DNA from: Sphingomonadales bacterium BRH_c42
Lineage (GTDB): Bacteria; Pseudomonadota; Alphaproteobacteria; Sphingomonadales; Sphingomonadaceae
NCBI GenBank assembly: GCA_001516125.1
Contig: LOEX01000132.1
Location: 1-42,015, forward strand
DNA length: 42,015 nucleotides
Direction: 5' to 3'
How positions within the stretch are numbered: position 1 is the first letter of the stretch; the number at the start of each line of letters is the position of its first letter. The position numbers were made by a program, and so were the translations under genes. Shown here in pieces: positions 1 through 8,368 of this stretch. A model generated the notes under the pieces. The model was not told where the DNA came from. It was given only the letters and a program-made list of their open reading frames with translations, and ran no database searches.

Positions 1-252
1 CGTGGCGCGCTGGCCCGCATCGCCCTGCGCGCCTTCATCGACGGCGGGTTCGGACGGGGGCGGCTCTTCGAGAGCGGTGACGGTAACGGTGAAGGCGGCG
101 ACTACCTGGCGCTCGACCCCGGCGGTGAAATCGGGCGCCAGCGCGCGCGAAAGACCATAGAGCGCCGCCAGATGGCCCACGACGATCAGCGCAATCAGGC
201 CGGGGCGCGGCCTGCGCCGGTTTGCGGCAAAGCCCTGATCACTCGCTGCCAT
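1..252 (-). CDS. TonB-like energy transducer, N-terminal fragment (runs off left edge)
   Basis: Minus-strand frame from ATG at 252: MAASDQGFAANRRRPRPGLIALIVVGHLAALYGLSRALAPDFTAG...EEPPPSEPAVDEG; one N-terminal TM helix followed by a Pro/Glu-rich stretch, next to a TBDR. Confidence 0.5.
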   Translation of the reverse strand, partial: MAASDQGFAANRRRPRPGLIALIVVGHLAALYGLSRALAPDFTAGVERQVVAAFTVTVTALEEPPPSEPAVDEGAQGDAGQRAT

Positions 253-287
253 TCCTCGTCATTACCGCTCGTGCGCACATAAGCAAA

Positions 288-313
288 CGGCGGAACCCTA
301 TGGGGTCCCGCCG
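288..313 (-). terminator. Hairpin downstream of the Oar-like TBDR (candidate terminator)
   Basis: CGGCGGAACCC-TATG-GGGTCCCGCCG, 10 of 11 bp paired, just after the TBDR stop; only a weak T-run. Confidence 0.5.
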
Positions 314-343
314 CTCGCGTATTACAGACCTGACCCGTGTGGA

Positions 344-3300
344 TCAGAAATCGTAGCTGACGCCCACCTTGACCCGCCACACCGACGAGCTGACATTGAC
401 CAGATTGTCGTTGTTGAACGCATCTTCGCCCGCAAAGCCGGAGATGATGTAGCGCCCCTGAGCATCGATACCGGAAATTGTGGCAATGTCCTGCAGGCCG
501 GAGAAATTGCGGCGGCGCTGCACGTTCCAGCTGCTGTCGAGGAAGTTGAGGAAGTTGTCGAACGAGGCAAACAGCTTCAGCTTGTCGTCATGTCCGAACA
601 AACGGCCCGGCCCCGGAAGTTCCTGCGAGAACGACAGGTCCATGTCGTAATACCACTCGTTCGAGCAGGTATTGCGCGGGATCGAGGTGCCGATGTGCTT
701 GCTGGCACAGCCAAGGCCATTGGCAAAATCAACCAGGCCTTGCACAGCGGCCGCATTCGAGAAGCCCGCGCCGACACCAACCGGCGCGATGTTCGGATCG
801 CTTACTCCGGTCGGCAGATAGACCAGCGCATTATCGTTGCCCGAAACGCTGTCATTAAAGACTCCGCCGCCGGTGAAGGTCAGGCTGTAGGGCCTGCCCG
901 AGCGCGCGACGAACGAAATCGAGAAGCGTGTTGCCAGGTCGTCGAAGAACTCTTCCTTGAACGACAGTCGCGATGTGACGTTGTGACGAGAGCCGAAGAA
1001 GCCGCGCGAAGCATCGGGGTTCTGGCGGTCGAACGCTGCGGTCAGGTCGAAGTTTGATCCGGCGGTCGAGTTGAACATGTTGCGCCGGTCACGCGCGTCG
1101 GTGAAGGCATAGCCGACATTGAAATCGACTGAACCGCCTTCGGTGAAAACGCCGCCATCGAACTGCTTCGCGAGGATGAACGAGGCAATCTGGCTGTTGA
1201 AGCTGCCGGCATTGGTCAGCATCAGTTCGTCATCGCGCTGAGTGTTGAAGCAGGCCGCCGTGACGCCAGAGAACACTGGGCCGGGATTGAGATCGACCAG
1301 TTCTGCATTACAGTTCGCAACTGTAGGATCGATCGCGCGATAGATCGGGCGACCGTCAATGGTAAAGCCGTTGAGTCCGAGAGGAGTGCCATTCGGACCC
1401 GCTGCGATGGCCAATGTCTGCGACAGATCGACAATCGTGAACGGGTTACGCATGTGGCTGTAGATGTAATCGAGCGTCAGGTTCCAGCCGCTGAACAATC
1501 CACTGTCGGCGAAATCGAGATCGGCAGTGAAGCCGATATTGGCACGCACCACGCTGGGCAACTTGATATCGGGATTGACCGATTGCGTATCGCCCAAACC
1601 TGCCGCCGCGCGGCCAGTCGCCGCCGAAACGAAGCAATCGGGCAGGCCGGTGAACTGACCGTTGACGACGACGTCGATCTGGCCCGCAGGGCAAGGTGCA
1701 TCACCGGTCGTGCCTTGGGCAAAGCCTCGGCCATCGTTCTGGAAGGCATTGCCGAACCACACCAGCGGATCGCCGCCCGAGAATACACCGACACCGCCGC
1801 GCAATTGCGCGCGCGAGAACACCGCGAAATCGTCCATGTCATAGGTCAGCGCCAGGCGCGGCATCACGATCGGATCGAGCGAGCTGAAGCCGGTGTTGTT
1901 GCCGAAGCCATACCGCTCGACGAAATTGGGGTTGATCGCCGGGGCACCGCCATCATACCAGTCAACCCTGACGCCGATCACCGCGCTCAGCTGTTCGCTG
2001 ACACCCCATTCGTCCTGCGCGAACACCGAATAGATCGACCGGTTGAATTGGGCCGCTGCATCGTTCACGTCGCCAGTTGCCGAGAAGTTGCCGAACGCGC
2101 CCACGGTCCGCCCGTTGACGACGTTGACAGGGGTGGTGGTGGTAGTGCCCGTGGTGCCGGGCGAGAGCAGACCTGCCTCCAGATCGGCAATGTTTCTGAA
2201 CACCAGCGTGCCGGTGGCATTCTGGACGAACAGGTTGAACAGCGAGGCACGATTGTATTCGACGCCAACCTTGAACTTGTGTGCACCCGCCTCGAGCGTG
2301 GCAGCGGCGCGGAACTGGTCGACATCGGTCCGCAGGTCGTTGGCCGAGCGTGAATTGCCCGGGCCTGCCAGCACGGTGCCGTCGATCCCGGTGGGGTTGT
2401 CGATACCCACAATGATGCGTGGAATCGGATTGTCCGACTGCGCCTCGCCGCCGCCTATCGGATCCTGGAGATCCCGGATCTCGGAACGTGAATAGCGGAT
2501 TTCGGTCGAAAGCTCGTCGGTCCACTGCGAGAACAACCGGCCCGAATAGTAATTCGACTTGGTGCCACTGATGCGGAAGGTGTTCTCGCCGATGGCCTGC
2601 GGGCTGTTGCCCGTGAACAGGTCATCAGGCAAAGTCGAGCCTTCCTCGAGCCGCTGATAGGTCGTCTCGAGCCGGTGATCGTCCGTAATCTGCAAGTCGG
2701 CGCGAACAAAGTAGCGATTGTTCGTGAAAGGTCGGTTGGTGACGAGATCGCCCGTGTCGATCCCGTAAACACGATTTAGCACTTCGCGGATGGCATTGAA
2801 CTGATCGACCGAAATGCCGGTCTGTTCGTTCGGGAACCCGGCGCCGGTCGGGCCGTCATCCTGCGATTGCCCCGCTTCCTGGTGTTCGTAGGCGCCGAAC
2901 AGGAACAGCCGGTCCTTGATCACTGGACCGCCGAGATATGCACCCCAACGCTTGTCCGCCTTGATCGGCGCGACATCGCGGGTTTCGCCGTCGGCCACGA
3001 TCGTGTTGCCGCGAAGGCCGTTGGCCGAATATTCGAAGAAGCCGCCAAAGTGGTAATCATTGGTGCCCGATTTGGTGACGACATTGATCGCGCACCCGGT
3101 GAAATTTCCGTAATCGACGTCGAACGGTGCGAACTGGACCTGTGTTTCACGCACCGCGTCAAACGGGATCGGGGTCGAACTGCGCGAGCTGAAGCCGGTG
3201 TCGTTGAGCCCGTAGATGTCACCCTGGCTGATCCCGTCGACGGTGAAGGCATTGCCGCGATCGTTGCCGCCGAGGCAGCTGATACGGTCAACGCCAGCAC

Positions 3301-3820
3301 CGCTATCGTCGCGGTCAAGGCTGACTCGCGGATCAAGGCGGATGATGTCGCGGATGTCGCGGTTGAAGCTGGGCGAAGTTTCGAGCACTTCGAGCGAGAA
3401 GGCCGTGCCGGGACCAACCGCCAATTGCGTTGTCACCACGCGTGAGCCGGTTACCAGGATTTCGCCTGAACCCGATGCAAGGCTGAAGCCAAGTTCGGTT
3501 GCGCCTTGTAGCGAGATATGCACGCCTTCAAGCGACTGTCCTTCAAACCCCGGGGCGCTCGCTGCCACCGTGTAGGGCCCGCCGACGGTAAGGTTGACCA
3601 CGCTGAAGCCGCCGTTGTTTCCGGTGGTGAGGGTGCGCGATGCATTGGTGCGCGTGTCGGTCACAACAACCGTTGCGCCAACGATCGGTTTACCTTCTTC
3701 GTCGACCACAGTGCCCTGGATGCCCGAGGTGATCTGCTGCGCGGCGGCTGGCGTGGCGATGGTGGCGGCTGCGGCGGACAGGCTGACAACACTGGCAGCC
3801 AAAAGATATTTGATCTTCAT
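344..3820 (-). CDS. TonB-dependent receptor, Oar-like with N-terminal carboxypeptidase-regulatory-like domain
   Basis: Signal peptide MKIKYLLAASVVSLSAAAATIATPAAAQQ, then GIQGTVVDEEGKPIVGATVVVTDTRTNASRTLTT..., plug and barrel ending in SYDF; start placed at internal ATG 3820 rather than 3859. Confidence 0.88.
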   Translation of the reverse strand: MKIKYLLAASVVSLSAAAATIATPAAAQQITSGIQGTVVDEEGKPIVGATVVVTDTRTNASRTLTTGNNGGFSVVNLTVGGPYTVAASAPGFEGQSLEGVHISLQGATELGFSLASGSGEILVTGSRVVTTQLAVGPGTAFSLEVLETSPSFNRDIRDIIRLDPRVSLDRDDSGAGVDRISCLGGNDRGNAFTVDGISQGDIYGLNDTGFSSRSSTPIPFDAVRETQVQFAPFDVDYGNFTGCAINVVTKSGTNDYHFGGFFEYSANGLRGNTIVADGETRDVAPIKADKRWGAYLGGPVIKDRLFLFGAYEHQEAGQSQDDGPTGAGFPNEQTGISVDQFNAIREVLNRVYGIDTGDLVTNRPFTNNRYFVRADLQITDDHRLETTYQRLEEGSTLPDDLFTGNSPQAIGENTFRISGTKSNYYSGRLFSQWTDELSTEIRYSRSEIRDLQDPIGGGEAQSDNPIPRIIVGIDNPTGIDGTVLAGPGNSRSANDLRTDVDQFRAAATLEAGAHKFKVGVEYNRASLFNLFVQNATGTLVFRNIADLEAGLLSPGTTGTTTTTPVNVVNGRTVGAFGNFSATGDVNDAAAQFNRSIYSVFAQDEWGVSEQLSAVIGVRVDWYDGGAPAINPNFVERYGFGNNTGFSSLDPIVMPRLALTYDMDDFAVFSRAQLRGGVGVFSGGDPLVWFGNAFQNDGRGFAQGTTGDAPCPAGQIDVVVNGQFTGLPDCFVSAATGRAAAGLGDTQSVNPDIKLPSVVRANIGFTADLDFADSGLFSGWNLTLDYIYSHMRNPFTIVDLSQTLAIAAGPNGTPLGLNGFTIDGRPIYRAIDPTVANCNAELVDLNPGPVFSGVTAACFNTQRDDELMLTNAGSFNSQIASFILAKQFDGGVFTEGGSVDFNVGYAFTDARDRRNMFNSTAGSNFDLTAAFDRQNPDASRGFFGSRHNVTSRLSFKEEFFDDLATRFSISFVARSGRPYSLTFTGGGVFNDSVSGNDNALVYLPTGVSDPNIAPVGVGAGFSNAAAVQGLVDFANGLGCASKHIGTSIPRNTCSNEWYYDMDLSFSQELPGPGRLFGHDDKLKLFASFDNFLNFLDSSWNVQRRRNFSGLQDIATISGIDAQGRYIISGFAGEDAFNNDNLVNVSSSVWRVKVGVSYDF

Positions 3821-4072
3821 CGTGTACCCCTGGATCGAATCTGGATTGGGAAGGCTCAAGCCCTCGTGATCTGGCGATAAGCCCGATCAGCGTCGGTCAA
3901 AAGTCAGTTTGTTGACAAAATTGTGAAAGCCTTGGCCGCGTATCCTGCATTGCAGCATCAGGGCGCGAATTCACCCGGCCTAACGCTAGGGAATCCGCGC
4001 TTTCCGGCCATGTGTTGCGCCCTCGCAACAGCGCTCAGGAATCTTCATGAGGCGCGCAATAAGTGGGCAAAA

Positions 4073-5011
4073 TCAGGCGAGATTGATCTCGCGCAGCCGC
4101 TGCTGGAGGAACTCGTGACTCGATAACGGCTCAGGCGCCTCGGATTCGCGGCCCGGCTCGATGCACGACGGCAAAGTCTCGATCACATAGTCGGGCCGGA
4201 AGTGCAGGAAAAAGGGCATCGAATAACGCCCGCGCCTTGCCGCATCGCCGGACGGGTTGACCACGCGGTGCGTGGTCGAGCGCAGGCGCGAATTGGTCAG
4301 CCGGTCAAGCATGTCGCCGACATTGATGACGAGCGCGCCTTCGGGCACATCGACCGCCTTCCACACGCCTTCCTTGGTCAGGAGCTCGAGCCCGGCCTCT
4401 TCGGCGCCGAGCAGCAGCGTGATGGTATTGATGTCGCCATGCGCGGCGGCGCGGATCGCGCCTTGGGGCACGCCGTCGCCGAGCGGGGGATAGTGCAGCA
4501 GCCGCATCACCGAATTGCCGTCCCTGACCGTGTCGGTGAAAAAGTCCCGCTCCAGGCCCAGGTGCAGCGCGATTCCCTCAAGCACGCGCAGTCCCGCCTT
4601 TTCGAATGCCAGGTACAGTTCGTTGAAGGTCTCGCGGAAGCCGGGAATCTCCGCTGGCCAGACATTGGGCGCCATCAGAGCCGAAAACGGGTGTCCGTCA
4701 GGCAGGGTGCGGCCGATGTGCCAGAACTCCTTGAGATCCTGCACCAGTGCGTCCTTGGCCTTTTCGGTGCCGAACGGAGTATAGCCGCGCGCACCGCCCC
4801 CGCCGGGCTGATGATAGGCGCGCTTGGCCGCTTCGGGGAGCGCGAAGAACTCCTTCGACTTTGCCTCGGCCCGGTCGATCAGGTCCTGCGGAATGCCATG
4901 GTCGCGGATCACCGCGAATCCATATTCGGCAAAGCTGCGTCCCAACTCGTCGGCAATGCTTTCGAGCGGTCGGGCCAGCGAAACAACGGCAATATCGGTC
5001 ATGCGGTTCAT
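4073..5011 (-). CDS. 2-oxoglutarate/Fe(II)-dependent oxygenase, isopenicillin N synthase family
   Basis: DIOX_N-like start; H-x-D (AHGDINTITLLLG), distal His (STTHRVVNPSG) and R-x-S (RYSMPFFLHFRPD). Confidence 0.88.
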   Translation of the reverse strand: MNRMTDIAVVSLARPLESIADELGRSFAEYGFAVIRDHGIPQDLIDRAEAKSKEFFALPEAAKRAYHQPGGGGARGYTPFGTEKAKDALVQDLKEFWHIGRTLPDGHPFSALMAPNVWPAEIPGFRETFNELYLAFEKAGLRVLEGIALHLGLERDFFTDTVRDGNSVMRLLHYPPLGDGVPQGAIRAAAHGDINTITLLLGAEEAGLELLTKEGVWKAVDVPEGALVINVGDMLDRLTNSRLRSTTHRVVNPSGDAARRGRYSMPFFLHFRPDYVIETLPSCIEPGRESEAPEPLSSHEFLQQRLREINLA

Positions 5012-5026
5012 TTAGTACCTGCGGCG

Positions 5027-6268
5027 TCAATAGGGAAGAAAAACACTGGCGAGCGCAGCGCTCATCAGGTTGGCAAGCGAGCCCGCTGCCAGGGCCCTGA
5101 TACCCAGCCGCGCGATCACCGGTCTTTGATTTGGCGCAAGTCCGCCCGTCACCGCCATCTGGATCGCGATCGAGGAGAAATTGGCAAAACCGCACAATGC
5201 AAAGGTGACGATCGCCCGGCTGCGCGCGCTCAGCGTGGCAGCATCCATGGCGCCAAGGTCGATGAAAGCGACGAATTCGTTGAGCACGATCTTGGTTCCG
5301 AACAGACCGCCCGCGGTGCCGGCTTCCGACCACGGAATTCCGATCAGGAACATCACCGGTGCGAACAACCAGCCGAGCAACTGCTGGAATGAAAGATCCG
5401 GCTGACCGAACCAGCCGCCGATACCGCCAAGCAGCCCGTTGGCGAGCGCCACCAGCGCCACGAAGGCGAGCAACATTGCCGCCACCGCCACCGCCAGCTT
5501 GACGCCGGTCTGCGCGCCCTGCGCGGCAGCCTCGATCACATTGGCGGGCTGGCTGCCCTCCTCGAAGGTTTCCGAAACGGTGACGTCAACCCCGTCGTTC
5601 GCGTCATCACCCTCCTCGTCGGGCATGATGATCTTGGCCATGAGGATTCCGCCCGGTGCCGACATGAAGGCGGCGGCGAGCAGGAACGGTAGGTATTTCT
5701 CGCCCAGCAGGCCGGCATATGCCGCCAGTATGGTTCCCGCCACGCCCGCCATGCCCACGCTCATCAGCGTGAACAGGCGCGCAGGCGGAAGCGCGGCGAG
5801 ATAGGGCCGCACCACCAGCGGGCTTTCCGACTGGCCGACAAAGATATTGGCCGCCGCCCCCAGCGATTCGACCTTGCTGACACCTGTCACGAAGGCAATC
5901 GCGCCGCCCACCCAGCGCACCACGCGCTGCATCACGCCAAGGTAATAGAGGATCGCCACCAGCGAGGCGAAGAACACGATCACCGGCAGCGCTCCCAGCG
6001 CAAAAGTGTTCTTGAGCGGATTGTCCGCGCCGAACAGGAATGCGGTGCCCGCGCCCGCATAGGACAGCAGCGCCGCCACCCCGTCGGACATGCCCTGGAT
6101 CACCGCTCTGCCCCACGATGTCGCCAGCACCAGAAACGCCATCAGCGCCTGCAACGCAAAGGCCGCGCCCACTACCCGCAGCCTGATCCGCTTCTTCCCT
6201 GTAGAAAGCACGAAGGCGATGGCGAGGATCGCGGCGATCCCCAGTAAGCTCGAGAAGATTTGCGGCAT
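5027..6268 (-). CDS. Concentrative nucleoside transporter (NupC/CNT family)
   Basis: 413 aa polytopic protein with CNT-like segments VFVGQSESPLVVRPYL, SVGMAGVAGTILAAYAGLLG, NEFVAFIDL, FALCGFANFSSIAIQMAVTGGLAP. Confidence 0.9.
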   Translation of the reverse strand: MPQIFSSLLGIAAILAIAFVLSTGKKRIRLRVVGAAFALQALMAFLVLATSWGRAVIQGMSDGVAALLSYAGAGTAFLFGADNPLKNTFALGALPVIVFFASLVAILYYLGVMQRVVRWVGGAIAFVTGVSKVESLGAAANIFVGQSESPLVVRPYLAALPPARLFTLMSVGMAGVAGTILAAYAGLLGEKYLPFLLAAAFMSAPGGILMAKIIMPDEEGDDANDGVDVTVSETFEEGSQPANVIEAAAQGAQTGVKLAVAVAAMLLAFVALVALANGLLGGIGGWFGQPDLSFQQLLGWLFAPVMFLIGIPWSEAGTAGGLFGTKIVLNEFVAFIDLGAMDAATLSARSRAIVTFALCGFANFSSIAIQMAVTGGLAPNQRPVIARLGIRALAAGSLANLMSAALASVFLPY

Positions 6269-6401
6269 GGCCCCTCACTGCGATCGCGTTTGAATTATCG
6301 TTATCGGCAGCGTCTTGCCTGTTGCCGCGCAACAGTCAAACCCACAGCGCGATTTTGCCGGTGGCTTTCCTTTTGCCCGCCGCCGCAATAGTCACCTGGC
6401 G

Positions 6402-7097
6402 ATGAACGATTCCCGCCCTGCCGCCCCTGCCGCCAGCCCTGCCGCCGTCGCCGCCATGCCGCGCGCACTGCTTTCCTATCTGATGCTTTACGGCGGGATG
6501 ACCGTGCTCGCGGGCGTGCTCGCCTTCAAACAGGTGCAGCTGCCCCCCAGCCAACTGGCGGTGGAAGCCGGCATCTTCCCCTATCTGCTGCTGGTGGTGA
6601 TTTCGAGCACGGTGGCGCAGCTCTATGGCCAGGCCACCGCCAACCGGATCGTGTGGTGGGGGTTTGTGCCGCTGGGCATGTCGGCGCTGCTGATGCAGCT
6701 GGTGCTGGGCCTGCCCGCATCGACCGAGATGATCGCTTTTCGACCCGATGATCTGGCCGCCTTCGAGCAGGTGCATCATTCGACCTGGCGCGTGTGGATG
6801 GCTGGACCTGCGGCCTATATCACCTCGCTGCTGCTCAACGTCTGGATCTTCTCGCGGCTGCGCGGCAGCGGCGAGGCGACCACGCTGGGGCTGATGGCGA
6901 GGGGAGCGGTCGCCTCCGCGCTCAGCCAGGCGATCGATTCGGTGATCTTCATCAGCCTCGCATTCTACGGCGAGTTTGACATCACCAACCTGATGATCGG
7001 ACAGGTGCTGGCCAAGGTGGCGCTGAGCGTGGTGCTGGTGCCGTTCCTGATCACCGGCGGGGTGGCATTCGCCCGCTGGCTGGACGCGCGGGGATAG
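6402..7097 (+). CDS. VUT family / YhhQ-like queuosine precursor transporter
   Basis: Multi-TM protein; SNxxD-like SQAIDSVIFISLAFYGEF segment typical of YhhQ; start moved from 6315 to ATG 6402. Confidence 0.65.
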   Translation: MNDSRPAAPAASPAAVAAMPRALLSYLMLYGGMTVLAGVLAFKQVQLPPSQLAVEAGIFPYLLLVVISSTVAQLYGQATANRIVWWGFVPLGMSALLMQLVLGLPASTEMIAFRPDDLAAFEQVHHSTWRVWMAGPAAYITSLLLNVWIFSRLRGSGEATTLGLMARGAVASALSQAIDSVIFISLAFYGEFDITNLMIGQVLAKVALSVVLVPFLITGGVAFARWLDARG

Positions 7098-7141
7098 CGG
7101 CACGACCGCTACATCGGCGTTTGCCATCCTCCCATTCCGGA

Positions 7142-8230
7142 TCAATCGAGTAGCAGCGCCAGTTCCGGCGCGGGCACGGCGGCCGGATCGACGAAATTGG
7201 AGAGCGTTACACCGACGAGGCGGATGCCGCTGGGGGGCGGGAACACCGTGCGGATGAGGGTGAGGCTGACCGATTGCAGCGCCTCGCGGCTGGTGACGGG
7301 CGCCGGCAAGGTCCGGCTGCGGGTCGATTGCTGAAAATTCGTCCATTTGATCTTGACCGTGATCGTCCGCGCGCGGGCACCGGTCTTTTCGCACCATGCC
7401 CAGACATCGTCGGCCATGGCGAGCACGCCGGCCTCGATCTGAACGGGTTCGGTAAGGTCCTGGGTAAAGGTGGTTTCCGACCCCGAGGACTTGCGCGTGC
7501 GATCGGGATTGACCGGGCGATGATCCTCGCCCCGCGCGAGATGGTGGTACCAGGCCCCCGCCTTGCCGAAGTGCCGGACCAGTTCCTCACGACTACGGGT
7601 CTTGAGCGCGGCACCGGTGTGGATGCCGATCTCTGCCATGCGCGCGGCAGTCGCCGGGCCAACGCCGTGGAATTTCCCGATCGGCAGCGCGGCGATGAAT
7701 GCCTCGCCCTGGCCGGGCAGTATCGCGAATTGGCCGTTGGGCTTGTTCTGGTCGGAGGCGAGCTTGGCGAGAAACTTGTTATAGGAGACGCCCGCTGAGG
7801 CGGTGAGGCCTGTTTCCTCCAGAATGCGGGTGCGAATCGCTTTTGCGGTGGCCCAGGCAGAGCCAAGCCCGGCCTTGTCCACCGTCACGTCGAGATAGGC
7901 CTCGTCGAGCGCCAGCGGTTCGATCAGATCGGCGAAATCGGCAAAGATGGAGTGAATCTGGCGCGAAACGGTGCGATAGACGTCAAACCGCGGCGGCACG
8001 AAGACCAGATCGGGGCACCGCCGCAGCGCGGTTACCGATGGCAGCGCCGAGCGGACCCCGAAAGTTCTTGCCTCATAGCTGGCCGCTGCGACCACGCCGC
8101 GCCGCGCCGCATAGCCCACTGCCACCGGGCGCCCACGCAGGCTCGGATCGTCACGCTGCTCGACCGAGGCGTAGAAGGCATCCATATCGACATGGATGAT
8201 CTTGCGGATGGCTGCGTCGCTCACCCGCAA
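7142..8230 (-). CDS. dinB: DNA polymerase IV
   Basis: IIHVDMDAFYASVEQRDDPSLRGRPVAVG..., SYEARTFGVRSALPS, EPLALDEAYLDVT, GVSYNKFLAKLASDQNKPNG: Y-family catalytic motifs. Confidence 0.95.
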   Translation of the reverse strand: MRVSDAAIRKIIHVDMDAFYASVEQRDDPSLRGRPVAVGYAARRGVVAAASYEARTFGVRSALPSVTALRRCPDLVFVPPRFDVYRTVSRQIHSIFADFADLIEPLALDEAYLDVTVDKAGLGSAWATAKAIRTRILEETGLTASAGVSYNKFLAKLASDQNKPNGQFAILPGQGEAFIAALPIGKFHGVGPATAARMAEIGIHTGAALKTRSREELVRHFGKAGAWYHHLARGEDHRPVNPDRTRKSSGSETTFTQDLTEPVQIEAGVLAMADDVWAWCEKTGARARTITVKIKWTNFQQSTRSRTLPAPVTSREALQSVSLTLIRTVFPPPSGIRLVGVTLSNFVDPAAVPAPELALLLD

Positions 8231-8300
8231 AGCCTATCACGGCATGAACGAAAAGGGAACAAGGGCGCGATCCAAACTGCCGAAGACTGGCAGCTATCAA

Positions 8301-8327
8301 GGCGGCGTCGTATTGGACGATGCCGCC
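8301..8327 (-). terminator. Hairpin downstream of ferA (candidate terminator)
   Basis: GGCGGCGTCGT-ATTGG-ACGATGCCGCC, stem of 11 with one G/T pair, between the ferA stop and the dinB start. Confidence 0.4.
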
Positions 8328-8368
8328 GTAGCCAGCTACCGGCTAACCCTTATGACCCCGGCCGCCTG

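Noticed and set aside
1454-2353. 299-aa plus-strand ORF
   Set aside because: Antisense shadow of the Oar-like TBDR in high-GC DNA; Arg/Ala-rich low-information protein
6336-7397. 353-aa minus-strand ORF, His/Gln/Arg-rich
   Set aside because: Antisense to the transporter 6402..7097 and to the end of dinB; compositional artefact
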